From NCBI RefSeq assembly GCF_001426435.1, contig NZ_LMER01000015.1, forward strand, positions 237,242 through 301,241: 64,000 nt of DNA, read 5' to 3'. The notes under the pieces are model-generated. The model saw only the letters and a list, made by a program, of their open reading frames with translations, did no database searches and was not told where the DNA came from. Origin of the DNA: Angustibacter sp. Root456 (lineage in GTDB: Bacteria > Actinomycetota > Actinomycetes > Actinomycetales > Angustibacteraceae). Positions 25,458-34,159 of this stretch are shown here, one piece after another. Numbering within the stretch: position 1 is the first letter of the stretch; each line of letters opens with the position of its first letter. The position numbers were made by a program, and so were the translations under genes.

Positions 25458-27167
25458 TCAGCGCAGGGCGTCGGCCGCCAGCGCGCGCAGCCGCGCGTGC
25501 AGGTCGCGGTGCCCGGTGCGGTCGACCCGCACCTCGACGACGTGCAGGCCGCTCGGCGGCGCCGCGACCACCTCGGCCAGCTCGTCGGGCGCCGACACGC
25601 TGGTGAATCGAGCACCGGCCCCCCGGCTCAGCGCGGCCAGGTCGGCATCGTGCGGCGTCCCGAAGACCCGCTCGAACGCCGCGGCGTGCTGCGACGCCCC
25701 CGGCTCGAGCAGGGAGAAGATCCCTCCGCCGTCGTCGTTGACCACCACGACGGTGAGGTCGGGCTGCAGCTCGGGCGGCCCCACCACCAGCCCGCCGACG
25801 TCGTGCAGGAACGTCAGGTCACCCACGAGCGCGTACGTCGGCCGCTCGCTCGCGAGCGCCAGCCCGGACGCCGTCGACAGGCACCCGTCGATGCCGGCGA
25901 GACCGCGGCTGGCGACCACCCGCGGCCCGGGCGTCGCGGCGAGCTCGAGGTCGCGCACGGAGTTCGACGACCCGGCGAAGACCTGGGCGTCCGGGGCCAC
26001 GGCGCCGGTGAGCGTGCGGGCCACGGCGACCCCGGACGGCCAGCTCTGGGCCACCGGACCCGCCACGGCGGCCGACACGAGGGACGCGGCGTCCGCCCAC
26101 TCGGCGACCCAGCCGGACGCCTCGGCTGCCGCGCCGCCGCCCTGCACGAGCAGCGACTCCAGCGGAAGCACCGAACGGGCGCGTCCCGCGGGGTCCGGCC
26201 AGGGCCCCGGCGCCACGACGAGGTCGACGTCGAGACCGGGGTCGGCGAGCAGCCGCGACACCGGCCGGGCGAGCGTGGGCCGCCCGACGACGACGACCCG
26301 CTCCGGCCGGTGGGACGCCATCCAGTCCGTCGCCGAGAGCAGCAGCGTGCCGTGGGGCAGCGCGTGCGAGCGCGCTCCCCCGCTCGACGGCTCCGCGATG
26401 AGCGGCCAGCCGCGCGAGGCCGCGAGCTCGGCCGCGGCGGCGCCCCAGTCGACGTCCTCGAGTGGCAGGTCGCCCACCACCATCAGGGTCCGCCGCCCGT
26501 CGTCGGGCACGGGAGGGGCCGACAGCACGCGGCTCACCACCGGTCCGGTGACCGGCGCGGTCCACGGTGCGCCGTCCGGACGCCCACCGAGGGGCTCGGC
26601 GAGCTCCGGGCCCTCGCCCGGCACGAGCGGCTCGCGGAACGGCAGGTTGAGGTGCACGGGGCCGGGCTGCTCGCCGCGCACGCCGGTGGCAGCGGCGATC
26701 GCTCGCGACACCGTCGAGCGCCACACCGGCACCTGACCGGGCCGCGTGTCGGGCGTGCCGAGGTCGTGCTGCCAGCGGACGGCGGAGCCGAAGATCCCAG
26801 GCTGGTCGGTGGTCTGGTTGGCGCCGGTGCCGCGCAGTTCGGGCGGCCGGTCGGCGGTGAGCAGCAGCAGCGGGACGCCGGAGTGCGACGCCTCGAGCAC
26901 GGCGGGGTGCAGGTTGGCCACGGCGGTGCCGGACGTCGTCACGACGGGCACGGGCCGCCCGCTGCCCTTGGCGAGCCCCAGGGCGAGGAACGCCGCGGCC
27001 CGCTCGTCGAGGCGCACGTGCAGCCGCAGCCGCTGGTCGCGGTCGGCGCCGTGCAGCGCGAACGCGAGCGGGGCCGACCGCGAGCCAGGGCACAGGACGG
27101 CGTCGCGTACTCCGTGGCGGACGAGCTCGTCGACGACGACCTCGGCGCAGGCGGTGCTCGGGTTCAC
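25458..27167 (-). CDS. menD: SEPHCHC synthase (2-succinyl-5-enolpyruvyl-6-hydroxy-3-cyclohexene-1-carboxylate synthase)
   Basis: 569 aa from the GTG at 27167, because VNPSTACAEVVVDELVRHGV matches the known actinobacterial MenD N-terminus; CAGGA lies 8 bases upstream. It joins isochorismate with 2-oxoglutarate-derived succinic semialdehyde using thiamine diphosphate. Motifs: VLCPGSRSAPLAFALH, RLDERAAAFLALGLAKGSG with the catalytic Glu, and the C-terminal TPP/Mg segment VGDLTFLHDVGGL with VVNDDGGGIFSLLE. Length is normal. Confidence 0.94.
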   Translation of the reverse strand: MNPSTACAEVVVDELVRHGVRDAVLCPGSRSAPLAFALHGADRDQRLRLHVRLDERAAAFLALGLAKGSGRPVPVVTTSGTAVANLHPAVLEASHSGVPLLLLTADRPPELRGTGANQTTDQPGIFGSAVRWQHDLGTPDTRPGQVPVWRSTVSRAIAAATGVRGEQPGPVHLNLPFREPLVPGEGPELAEPLGGRPDGAPWTAPVTGPVVSRVLSAPPVPDDGRRTLMVVGDLPLEDVDWGAAAAELAASRGWPLIAEPSSGGARSHALPHGTLLLSATDWMASHRPERVVVVGRPTLARPVSRLLADPGLDVDLVVAPGPWPDPAGRARSVLPLESLLVQGGGAAAEASGWVAEWADAASLVSAAVAGPVAQSWPSGVAVARTLTGAVAPDAQVFAGSSNSVRDLELAATPGPRVVASRGLAGIDGCLSTASGLALASERPTYALVGDLTFLHDVGGLVVGPPELQPDLTVVVVNDDGGGIFSLLEPGASQHAAAFERVFGTPHDADLAALSRGAGARFTSVSAPDELAEVVAAPPSGLHVVEVRVDRTGHRDLHARLRALAADALR

Positions 27168-27284
27168 GGTGAGATCCTGCCGCACCTCTTCCACCGAGCG
27201 ACGGCCCGGCGTACGTTTCCTGCAGGCGTGGGTGGGCGTTCTCGTGGAGTCGTCCGTGCCGCGCTCGGATGCGAGGCAGTGGCC

Positions 27285-28124
27285 ATGACACCGATCGCAC
27301 CGCCTGCGTGGTCTGGTCGGACCCTCCCCTCAGAGCGCAGCTGGGCCGACTCCAGCTGGTCGGCCCGCGTGACGCTGGGCAGCCAGCACGAGGTCACCGC
27401 CTACCAGCACCTCGGCGTGTGGCTGGTCGAGGTGCTGCAGTCCGGTCCGGACGCCGTGGCCGCCCTCGACCTCACCGTGCAGCTCGCGCTGGCCGAGTGC
27501 CCGCTGGGGCTGGTGTGCGCCTTGCCGCCTGACGCCGCGGCCGACGAGCCGCTCGTGACCGCGCTGGCGGGGCTGGGACGTCACGTCGCGCGCTGGCGGG
27601 CCACGCCGGTGGTCGTGGTCTGGGCCGACGACGCAGGCTGGGCCGAGGTGGCGGCCCGGCCGGGCGGGCGGCACCTGCAGCGCTCGTCGTCCCTGCTGCA
27701 CGCGTGGTCGCAGCTGCGAACGGGCGGCGCCCAGCGGACGGCGGTCCTGGCGGTGACGGGCAACGCGCTCGCCGCGCGCGCGGCCAGGGCGTTCCTCACG
27801 CGCACGTGCCTGGACTGGCAGGTGCCGCAGCACCTCGAAGCGGGGCCCCTGGTCGTCAGTGAGCTGGTGACCAACGCGGTGCAGCACACCGACGGCGACG
27901 TCGACGTCCAGCTGGCCGAGCACGACGGTCGGCTGCGCGTGGCCGTCCGCGACCGCGGCGACGAGCCGCCGGTGACCCCGGCCGTCGACCCTCACAGCCT
28001 GTCCGGCCGCGGGCTGCGCATCGTGCAGACGCTGGCCGCGACGTCAGGGGCGCTACCCGCTGCCGGCGGTGGCAAGGTGGTGTGGGCCGTGCTCGACGCG
28101 GCGGGGGTCAGGATCGTGCGCTGA
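27285..28124 (+). CDS. Degenerate STAS-like plus RsbW-like ATPase domain protein
   Basis: 279 aa from the ATG at 27285, with GAGG 8 bases upstream. Residues about 155-275 are a HATPase_c_2 anti-sigma-type kinase: SELVTNAVQHTDGDVDV (N-box), VRDRGDEPP (G1) and SGRGLRIVQTLA (G2). The first 140 residues (HLGVWLVEVLQSGPDAVAALDL region) have the size and hydrophobic pattern of an anti-anti-sigma STAS domain, but I see no clear phosphorylatable Ser/Thr motif. Partner switching inside one protein is possible. It lies among men genes, divergent from menD, and its 3' end overlaps menC by 17 bases tail to tail. Confidence 0.75.
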   Translation: MTPIAPPAWSGRTLPSERSWADSSWSARVTLGSQHEVTAYQHLGVWLVEVLQSGPDAVAALDLTVQLALAECPLGLVCALPPDAAADEPLVTALAGLGRHVARWRATPVVVVWADDAGWAEVAARPGGRHLQRSSSLLHAWSQLRTGGAQRTAVLAVTGNALAARAARAFLTRTCLDWQVPQHLEAGPLVVSELVTNAVQHTDGDVDVQLAEHDGRLRVAVRDRGDEPPVTPAVDPHSLSGRGLRIVQTLAATSGALPAAGGGKVVWAVLDAAGVRIVR

Positions 28125-29103
28125 GCACGGCGTGGCAGCGGGCCAGCCGGTCGCGCCACCACCGCTGACGCTCGGGGCCAGCCAGGACGTCGGCGAGCTG
28201 GTCGGGGTGCACCGCACTGGCCGCCGCGGCACTGAGCTCACCAGCGCGAGGCCGCAGCGGGGTCGACGCGACGTCGCGCTCGAAGAGCCCCACGGTGCCG
28301 AGCCCGCAGGCGTACGGCAGGTCGGGCAGCGCGGCGGCCAGCGCGACGCCTGCCGCGATACCCACGGACGTGTCGAGCGCCGATGACACGACGACGGGGA
28401 GCCCGCACGCCTCGGCCACCTCGAGGGCGGCGCGCACACCCCCCAGCGGGGCGACCTTCACGACGACGACGTCGGCACTGCCCGCGGCGGCGACCTTCAG
28501 CGGGTCGTCGGCCTTGCGGATGCTCTCGTCGGCCGCGACGAGGACGTCGACGCCGGAGCGGGCGAGCGCCCGCCGCAGCTCGCCCAGCTCGTCGAGGGTC
28601 GCGCAGGGCTGCTCGAGGTACTCCAGGTCGTAGGGCGCAAGCGCCTGGGCAGCCCGCAGCGCGTCGTCCACGCTCCAGGCGCCGTTGGCGTCCACCCGCA
28701 CCCGGCCGGTGGGCCCGAGCAGCCGGCGCACCTCGCCGACGCGCACGACGTCGTCCGCCAGCGACTGGCCCGGCTCGGCAACCTTCACCTTCGCCGTCCG
28801 GCAGCCGTCGAAGCGCTCGAGCACTGCTGCCACGTCAGCCGCCGGCACCGCGGGCACCGTGGCGTTCACCGGGACGGCGTCACGCACGCGCGACACTGGC
28901 GGCGACCACGCCGACTCGACTCCCGCCGCGAGCCAGCGCGCGGCCTCGGCGTCGTCGTACTCGACGAAGGGTGAGAACTCGCCCCAGCCGTGCGGCCCTT
29001 GCAGCACAACGGCTTCGCGGGTCGTGATGCTCCTGAACCGCACGCGCATCGGCAGGCTCACGACGTGCGCGGCGGCCAGCAGGGCGTCGAGGTCGGGCAG
29101 CAC
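28108..29103 (-). CDS. menC: o-Succinylbenzoate synthase
   Basis: 331 aa from the GTG at 29103 (VLPDLDALLAAAHVVSLPM matches actinobacterial MenC); the frame stays open far upstream but is antisense to menB there. It dehydrates SHCHC to o-succinylbenzoate. Enolase-superfamily residues: TAKVKVAEPGQ (catalytic KxK), VRVDANGAW (Asp), EYLEQPC (Glu), VAADESIRK (Asp/Glu plus Lys), VVSSALDTSVG. The GAGGA before the start overlaps the -10 box of menB on the other strand. Confidence 0.93.
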   Translation of the reverse strand: MLPDLDALLAAAHVVSLPMRVRFRSITTREAVVLQGPHGWGEFSPFVEYDDAEAARWLAAGVESAWSPPVSRVRDAVPVNATVPAVPAADVAAVLERFDGCRTAKVKVAEPGQSLADDVVRVGEVRRLLGPTGRVRVDANGAWSVDDALRAAQALAPYDLEYLEQPCATLDELGELRRALARSGVDVLVAADESIRKADDPLKVAAAGSADVVVVKVAPLGGVRAALEVAEACGLPVVVSSALDTSVGIAAGVALAAALPDLPYACGLGTVGLFERDVASTPLRPRAGELSAAAASAVHPDQLADVLAGPERQRWWRDRLARCHAVLSARS

Positions 29104-29108
29104 GCCCC

Positions 29109-29114
29109 TATCCT
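29109..29114 (+). promoter_or_regulatory. -10 box for leaderless menB
   Basis: TATCCT, then 7 bases, then the menB GTG at 29122. The divergent menC start is only 18 bases away, so the two genes share an extremely short control region. Confidence 0.55.
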
Positions 29115-29121
29115 CGCCGAT

Positions 29122-30057
29122 GTGACCAGTGAGCGCGTGAGCGAGATCTTCAACCCGTCGGCGTGGCGAGAGGTCGAGGGCTTCGACTTCACCGACATCA
29201 CCTACCACCGGGCCGTCGAGGACGGCCGCGACGCCGGCACGGTGCGCATCGCCTTCGACCGGCCCGAGGTGCGTAACGCCTTCCGCCCGCACACGGTCGA
29301 TGAGCTCTACCGCGCGCTCGACCACGCGCGCATGACACCGGACGTCGGCTGCGTGCTGCTCACCGGCAACGGCCCCAGCCCGCGCGACGGCGGCTGGGCG
29401 TTCTGCTCCGGCGGCGACCAGCGCATCCGCGGCCGCAGCGGCTACCAGTACGCGACCGGCGAGACGGCCGACACGGTCGACGAGGCGCGGGTGAAGGCGT
29501 CCGGCGGCCGGCTGCACATCCTGGAGGTGCAGCGGCTGATCCGCACGATGCCGAAGGTGGTGATCGCCGTCGTGCCGGGATGGGCTGCGGGCGGCGGGCA
29601 CAGCCTGCACGTGGTGTGCGACCTCACGATCGCGAGCCGCGAGCACGCGCGTTTCAAGCAGACCGACGCCGACGTGGGCTCGTTCGACGGCGGCTACGGG
29701 TCGGCGTACCTGGCCAAGATGGTGGGCCAGAAGAACGCCCGAGAGATCTTCTTCCTCGGCCGCACCTACGACGCCGAGACCATGCAGCGGATGGGCGCCG
29801 TCAACGAGGTGGCCGACCACGCCGAGCTCGAAACCGTTGCGCTGCAGTGGGCCCGCGAGATCAACGGCAAGAGCCCGACCGCCCAGCGCATGCTGAAGTT
29901 CGCGTTCAACCTCACGGACGACGGGTTGATGGGCCAGCAGGTCTTCGCCGGTGAGGCGACACGCCTGGCCTACATGACCGACGAGGCCGTCGAGGGCCGC
30001 GACGCGTTCCTCGAGAAGCGCGACCCCGACTGGTCCGCGTTCCCCTGGTACTACTGA
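29122..30057 (+). CDS. menB: 1,4-Dihydroxy-2-naphthoyl-CoA synthase
   Basis: 311 aa from the GTG at 29122 (a second GTG lies at 29137). It cyclises o-succinylbenzoyl-CoA. It is nearly collinear with mycobacterial MenB: RNAFRPHTVDELYRALDHAR, GWAFCSGGDQRIRGRSGYQY, VVPGWAAGGGHSLHVVCDL, FKQTDADVGSFDGGYGSAYL and KSPTAQRMLKFAFNL, with the crotonase oxyanion-hole segments intact. It ends VDAFLEKRDPDWSAFPWYY-like, as in the family. Confidence 0.95.
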   Translation: MTSERVSEIFNPSAWREVEGFDFTDITYHRAVEDGRDAGTVRIAFDRPEVRNAFRPHTVDELYRALDHARMTPDVGCVLLTGNGPSPRDGGWAFCSGGDQRIRGRSGYQYATGETADTVDEARVKASGGRLHILEVQRLIRTMPKVVIAVVPGWAAGGGHSLHVVCDLTIASREHARFKQTDADVGSFDGGYGSAYLAKMVGQKNAREIFFLGRTYDAETMQRMGAVNEVADHAELETVALQWAREINGKSPTAQRMLKFAFNLTDDGLMGQQVFAGEATRLAYMTDEAVEGRDAFLEKRDPDWSAFPWYY

Positions 30058-30076
30058 GCCGGCGCAGTCGCCGAGG

Positions 30077-30124
30077 TCGCAGTAGCGGCCACTCCGAGGA
30101 CGCCGCGATCGGCCACTACTGCGA
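30077..30124 (+). terminator. Inverted repeat after menB, possible terminator
   Basis: TCGCAGTAGCGGCC (30077-30090) faces GGCCACTACTGCGA (30111-30124): 14-bp arms with one mismatch and a 20-base spacer. Location just after the menB stop suggests termination, but the wide loop and lack of a T-tract leave open that it is another dispersed repeat. Confidence 0.45.
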
Positions 30125-30234
30125 TCTCGAGGGAGGGTCAGCCGGCACCGGGGCACGTCGCGTGGTGCACTGTGGCCGTCGGGCTCAGCGGAGCGCGGAC
30201 CGGACGGGTCCGGCGGCCGGCCACGGGAGGACAA

Positions 30235-30813
30235 GTGCACCAGCGACTGCCCAAGTACGCGCCGGACGCCTTGGCTCCGGAGCGCCGAGCGGTGTACGAC
30301 GCCATCGCCGGCGGCCCGAGGGCCGCTGGGCCCCAGCTGTTCCGGCTCACCGACTCTGACGGCGCTCTGGAAGGGCCGTTCAACGCGATGCTGGCCAGCC
30401 CCGGGGTGGGGATGGCGCTGCAGCGCCTGGGGGCGGCGATCCGCTTCGAGACGGGGTTGTCGGATCGCTGCCGTGAGATCGCCATCTTGACCCTGGCCGC
30501 CGCCCGCGACAGCGCGTTCGAGTGGTACGCGCACGAACGCGTCGGCCGCCAGGTGGGGCTGACCCAGGACGAGCTGGACGCCCTGCGCGACCACCAGAGC
30601 CCCGCGTCGCTGTCGCCCACCGAGTCGGTGACCCGCGACACGGTGGTCGCGCTGCTCGACCACCGCGACCTCGACGACGAGCAGTTCGAGCTCGCGCGCG
30701 ACGTCCTGGGCCTCGAGCGCCTCGTCGAGCTCGTGACCCTCACCGGCTACTACGACCTGCTGGCGCTCTCGCTCAGGGTCTTTCGCGTACCGCTGCCCGA
30801 CGACGAGGCCTGA
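30235..30813 (+). CDS. Carboxymuconolactone decarboxylase-like (AhpD-fold) protein
   Basis: 192 aa from the GTG at 30235, with GGGAGG 4 bases upstream; an ORF start at 30172 lacks a ribosome site. The CMD fold covers about residues 40-120 (FNAMLASPGVGMALQRLGAA, LSDRCREIAILTLAAARDSA, FEWYAHERVGRQVGLTQDEL). It lacks the CxxC pair of AhpD, so it is unlikely to be an alkylhydroperoxidase; it resembles gamma-carboxymuconolactone-decarboxylase-like proteins of unknown substrate. No pathway partner is adjacent. Confidence 0.8.
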   Translation: MHQRLPKYAPDALAPERRAVYDAIAGGPRAAGPQLFRLTDSDGALEGPFNAMLASPGVGMALQRLGAAIRFETGLSDRCREIAILTLAAARDSAFEWYAHERVGRQVGLTQDELDALRDHQSPASLSPTESVTRDTVVALLDHRDLDDEQFELARDVLGLERLVELVTLTGYYDLLALSLRVFRVPLPDDEA

Positions 30814-30872
30814 GCCGACGGCGAGCTGCCGTTGACGAGGACGGCCGGTGCGCGCTGGGGGTCGATGAAGGA

Positions 30873-31445
30873 TCAGCGCCCGACGCGCTCGCGCAGCACC
30901 ACGGCCAGCGCCACGAGGAACCCGACGAACACGAGCGGAATCGGACCCACGCCGAGGAACGATCCCACGAGCCCTAGCGGGGGCCAGAGCGCCAGCATCC
31001 ACCGCGGAACGAGACCGACGCGCCACGAGCCGGCCGCCAGGAGCGCGAGGCCGAGCATCAGACCGAAGGCGCACACAGGGTAGAGCGGCCCCCAGATCAG
31101 CTCGGAGCCCACGGCCACGGAGGCCATGCACTGGATGATGAGCTCGGTCACGCAGACCCCGTACAGCCAGACCCCGGCGCTGCCCAGACGACCGTCACGG
31201 CCGCCCTGCAGACGGTGCACCCCGAAAGCCGTCAGCAACAGCCCGAGCCCTTGCGGGAGCGCCGCCGCGGTGAGGACGTAGTCGGAGACGCCAGTGAAGT
31301 CGCCCCCTTCGTTGACGCTCGGCACCAAGAGCATCGCCAGCCCCATCATCAGGAGACCGACGATCGCGAACGCGATGCCGGCGAGCGTGAGCCGCAGCCA
31401 CGACGCGTCGGTACGCGCCGCGGGCTGCAGGGTCGATGTGGTCAT
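30873..31445 (-). CDS. Small integral membrane protein, unknown function (divergent from two-component system)
   Basis: 190 aa from the ATG at 31445, with AAAGGA 7 bases upstream. About six hydrophobic segments (LTLAGIAFAIVGLLMMGLAM, then YVLTAAALPQGLGLLLTAFG, then FGLMLGLALLAAGSW, then LVFVGFLVALAVVL). It has the layout of DUF4386-like or similar actinobacterial membrane proteins, but I cannot name a family. Divergence from the kinase/regulator pair makes it a likely target or signal partner of that system. Confidence 0.8.
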   Translation of the reverse strand: MTTSTLQPAARTDASWLRLTLAGIAFAIVGLLMMGLAMLLVPSVNEGGDFTGVSDYVLTAAALPQGLGLLLTAFGVHRLQGGRDGRLGSAGVWLYGVCVTELIIQCMASVAVGSELIWGPLYPVCAFGLMLGLALLAAGSWRVGLVPRWMLALWPPLGLVGSFLGVGPIPLVFVGFLVALAVVLRERVGR

Positions 31446-31577
31446 GACAGGTCCTTTCACGAGGGATGCCGCCCACGCTAGGCAGCACCGGGCCCCGGGT
31501 CGTCCGCCTGACGGCCGAAGGCGGGTCCGCCTGGTGCAGTCATCCGCAAGGAGGACGCCGAGAGGGCCTTCGCTGCC

Positions 31578-31583
31578 TACGCT
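31578..31583 (+). promoter_or_regulatory. -10 box for leaderless histidine kinase gene
   Basis: TACGCT, 7 bases, then GTG at 31591. A GGAGG lies only 2 bases before the GTG, too close for normal use, so leaderless initiation is preferred. An alternative upstream GTG is at 31534. Confidence 0.5.
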
Positions 31584-31590
31584 GGAGGTC

Positions 31591-33465
31591 GTGCTGGCGC
31601 GTGCGGGCCTGACCAGAGGCGACCTGGTGGTTGCCGCGGTCTTCGTGCTGGCCGCCCTCGGCGAGGCCGTCGCCCTGCATCGGCAGACGCCCGCGCTGCT
31701 GGCCTTCGCCGCGGCCGGAGCGCCTGCGCTGGGCGTCCTCGCCCTGCGCCGCGTGCGCCCGACGTTGCCGATCGTCGTGATCACCGCGCTGGCCGCGGCC
31801 GGGACGACGGTGCAGGCCCGCGTCTGGCCTGGCGCGAGTGACAGCGGCGGAGTGTGGATGCTGGCGCTCCTGCTGTCGGCGTACTCGCTGGGCGCGCACG
31901 GTCGAGGCCGCGTGGTGATGCTCGGAGGTCTGCTCCCTCTCGGTGTCGTGCTCGTGGTCGACCTCCCGAGCATGCACGGATGGTCCTTGGTGAGCGGCGT
32001 CGCCTTCGTCACGGCGTTCGTCGGTGTCCTGCCCACCGCCGTCGGCCGTGCGGTGCGCGCACGACGTGAGCGGCTCGCCGCGCTCCAGCGCCAGCGCACC
32101 CAGGTAGTGCATGAGCAGCAGGCACGACGCGAGGCCGCGGTGCTCGCTGAACGACTGCGCACTGCCGAGCATCTGCGGCCCACCCTGCTGAGGGGCCTCC
32201 GCCGGCTCGCTGACCAGGTGGACGCCGGCGCCGAGCCCGAGGACGTCGAACAGGCCGCCCGACAGCTGCTCAGCCGGACGCGTGAGGAGGTCGTGGCGCT
32301 GACAGCACCCGTCGAAGTCCCGCACACCGAACCACCACCTCAAGCAGAGTTTTTGGGGCCGTTGAGGGCGGTCGCCCAGCGGTGGGCCGTGCTCGGTGCA
32401 GGAGTCATCGGCGCGGGTTTGGCCCTCGAGTCGACCCAGACGGTGCCTATCGCCGTCCCGGCCGCAGTTGCCGTGACGGCCGCCTTCGCGCTCACCCTGC
32501 CCCTCATGCTGGTCTGGTGGCGCCCGCTGGCCGCCGTCGTCGTCCTGTGGGTGGCCGCCACGGCCTTCTCGCGCCTCGTCGCCCCGATGGACGGCATGCT
32601 CAGCGGTGCGGCGCTCGCCGTGGCCTCGGCGTTCGCTGTCGCCGCCCTGTCGACCAGACGAGCAGCGGCGCTCGGCCTCCTGGCGTGCTCGATCGGCCAG
32701 GTTGCGGGCGTCGGCGTGTCCGACCCGTTGGGCGTGACGGTGATGCTCCTGCTGTGCTGGCTCGGTGGGCTGGCGGTCAACGAGGCGAGTCGGCTGGTCG
32801 AGCTCAGCCGCGTCACGAACCGGCTGCTGGAAGGGCAGGAAACCGTGGCTCGTCAACGGGCCGTCGTCGAGGAGCGGCTGCGGCTCGCCCGCGAGGTGCA
32901 CGACCAGATCGGGCACAGCCTCACGGTGGTGGCGATCCAGGCGGGCGCGGCTCGACGACTCGCAGCCGCTGACCCCCACGGCGCGCGCGTCATCATGGCG
33001 ACCGTAGCCGCCGCCGCACGCGACGGTCTCGCCGCCATGACGGCCGCTTCGATCGAGCCGGATGCCACCGGTGCCGACCTGCCGTCGCTGCTGGAGCGCA
33101 CGCTCGCGGCGGGCGTGGATCTGAGCACGGACCCAGCCGAGCTCGAGTCCATCAGACTGCTCGACCCGCGGGTGCACGCGCTCGCCTACCGCGTCGTCCA
33201 GGAGGCTCTGACCAACGTGCTGCGCCACGCGCGCGGCGCACCGGCCAGCGTGCGACTGCGCCACGACGACGGCCGTCTCACCATCGTCGTGCGCAACGGC
33301 GCCGGCACCCGGCCCAGCGGCATCCTCGGCGGCGGCCACGGCCTGATCGGGCTCCGCGAGCAGGCCGCCGCCTGCGCCGGCGAGATCAGCTGGGGCCCGT
33401 GCGCCGACGGAGGATTCGCCGTGCAAGCGGTGCTCCCGCTGCGGACCCCGCACGTGGTGGGCTGA
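31591..33465 (+). CDS. NarL-type sensor histidine kinase with duplicated membrane/DHp module
   Basis: 624 aa from the GTG at 31591. Membrane segments fall in two blocks, about residues 11-150 and 264-395. The functional kinase core follows the second: HisKA_3 with His437 in LAREVHDQIGHSLTVVAIQA, and an ATPase domain with N-box VVQEALTNVLRHARG and GGGHGLIGLREQAA. After the first membrane block, residues about 160-240 (AERLRTAEHLRPTLLRGLRR, then a helix with REEVVALTAPV) resemble a decayed copy of that same dimerisation domain without the HD pair. This looks like an internal tandem duplication. It overlaps the regulator by TGATG. Confidence 0.88.
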   Translation: MLARAGLTRGDLVVAAVFVLAALGEAVALHRQTPALLAFAAAGAPALGVLALRRVRPTLPIVVITALAAAGTTVQARVWPGASDSGGVWMLALLLSAYSLGAHGRGRVVMLGGLLPLGVVLVVDLPSMHGWSLVSGVAFVTAFVGVLPTAVGRAVRARRERLAALQRQRTQVVHEQQARREAAVLAERLRTAEHLRPTLLRGLRRLADQVDAGAEPEDVEQAARQLLSRTREEVVALTAPVEVPHTEPPPQAEFLGPLRAVAQRWAVLGAGVIGAGLALESTQTVPIAVPAAVAVTAAFALTLPLMLVWWRPLAAVVVLWVAATAFSRLVAPMDGMLSGAALAVASAFAVAALSTRRAAALGLLACSIGQVAGVGVSDPLGVTVMLLLCWLGGLAVNEASRLVELSRVTNRLLEGQETVARQRAVVEERLRLAREVHDQIGHSLTVVAIQAGAARRLAAADPHGARVIMATVAAAARDGLAAMTAASIEPDATGADLPSLLERTLAAGVDLSTDPAELESIRLLDPRVHALAYRVVQEALTNVLRHARGAPASVRLRHDDGRLTIVVRNGAGTRPSGILGGGHGLIGLREQAAACAGEISWGPCADGGFAVQAVLPLRTPHVVG

Positions 33466-34151
33466 TGACCAGCGTCGCCATCGCCGACGACCAGCCGCTG
33501 GTGCGCAGCGGACTGCGGATGATCCTCGAGGCCGAGACCGACCTCGCCGTCACCGGGGAGGCGGCCGACGGCACCGAGGCGCTCGCGCTCGTGGCGGCGA
33601 CGACGCCCGACGTCCTGCTCCTCGACGTGCAGATGCCTGGCCTCGACGGGCTGGAGGCCCTGACCCGGCTGACGGCCTCGGCGTCGGTCACCAAGGTCCT
33701 GATGCTCACCACCTTCGACCTGGACGAGTACGTCTACCGCGCTATGCGCGCCGGTGCGTCGGGATTCCTGCTCAAGGACATGGCCGCCGAGGACATCGTG
33801 GCCGCCGTCCGCCAAGTCGCTCGTGGTGTCGATGCGCTGCTCGCACCCGCACTGACGCGACGACTCGTCGACCGGTTCGCGCACGAGCGGCCGCAGGTGC
33901 CAGAGCCCGCGTTCGATCGGCTCACGGCGCGGGAGCTGGACGTCCTGCGCCTGGTGGCCCGTGGACTGTCCAACGCGGAGATCGCGGCCGAGCTGTACAT
34001 CAGTGACACCACGGTGAAGACGCACGTCGCGCGAGTGCTCATGAAGCTCGGTTTGCGCGACCGCGTACAGGCCGTCGTCGTCGCGTACGAGGGCGGCCTG
34101 GTGGGCGGCGCGGACGGCGACCCCAGCCGGCCCCCGCTCACGCCGCAGTAG
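33465..34151 (+). CDS. NarL/FixJ-family response regulator
   Basis: 228 aa from the ATG at 33465, overlapping the kinase stop. The receiver domain (1-125) has acidic pair IADDQ, phospho-acceptor Asp54 in LLLDVQMPGLDG, and Lys in SGFLLKDMAAEDI. The C-terminal LuxR helix-turn-helix is LTARELDVLRLVARGLSNAE and IAAELYISDTTVKTHVARVLMKLGLRDRVQ. It is the cognate partner of the upstream kinase. The last 15 residues are Gly/Pro-rich. Confidence 0.94.
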   Translation: MTSVAIADDQPLVRSGLRMILEAETDLAVTGEAADGTEALALVAATTPDVLLLDVQMPGLDGLEALTRLTASASVTKVLMLTTFDLDEYVYRAMRAGASGFLLKDMAAEDIVAAVRQVARGVDALLAPALTRRLVDRFAHERPQVPEPAFDRLTARELDVLRLVARGLSNAEIAAELYISDTTVKTHVARVLMKLGLRDRVQAVVVAYEGGLVGGADGDPSRPPLTPQ

Positions 34152-34159
34152 GGTCAGGT

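Noticed and set aside
25497..27284. Upstream part of the plus-strand ORF leading into the ATPase gene
   Set aside because: Antisense to menD; the ATPase gene starts at the ATG at 27285, which has its own ribosome site.
28108..31131. Single 1,007-aa minus-strand ORF
   Set aside because: Only the 28108-29103 part (MenC) is coding; the rest is antisense to menB and the CMD-like gene.
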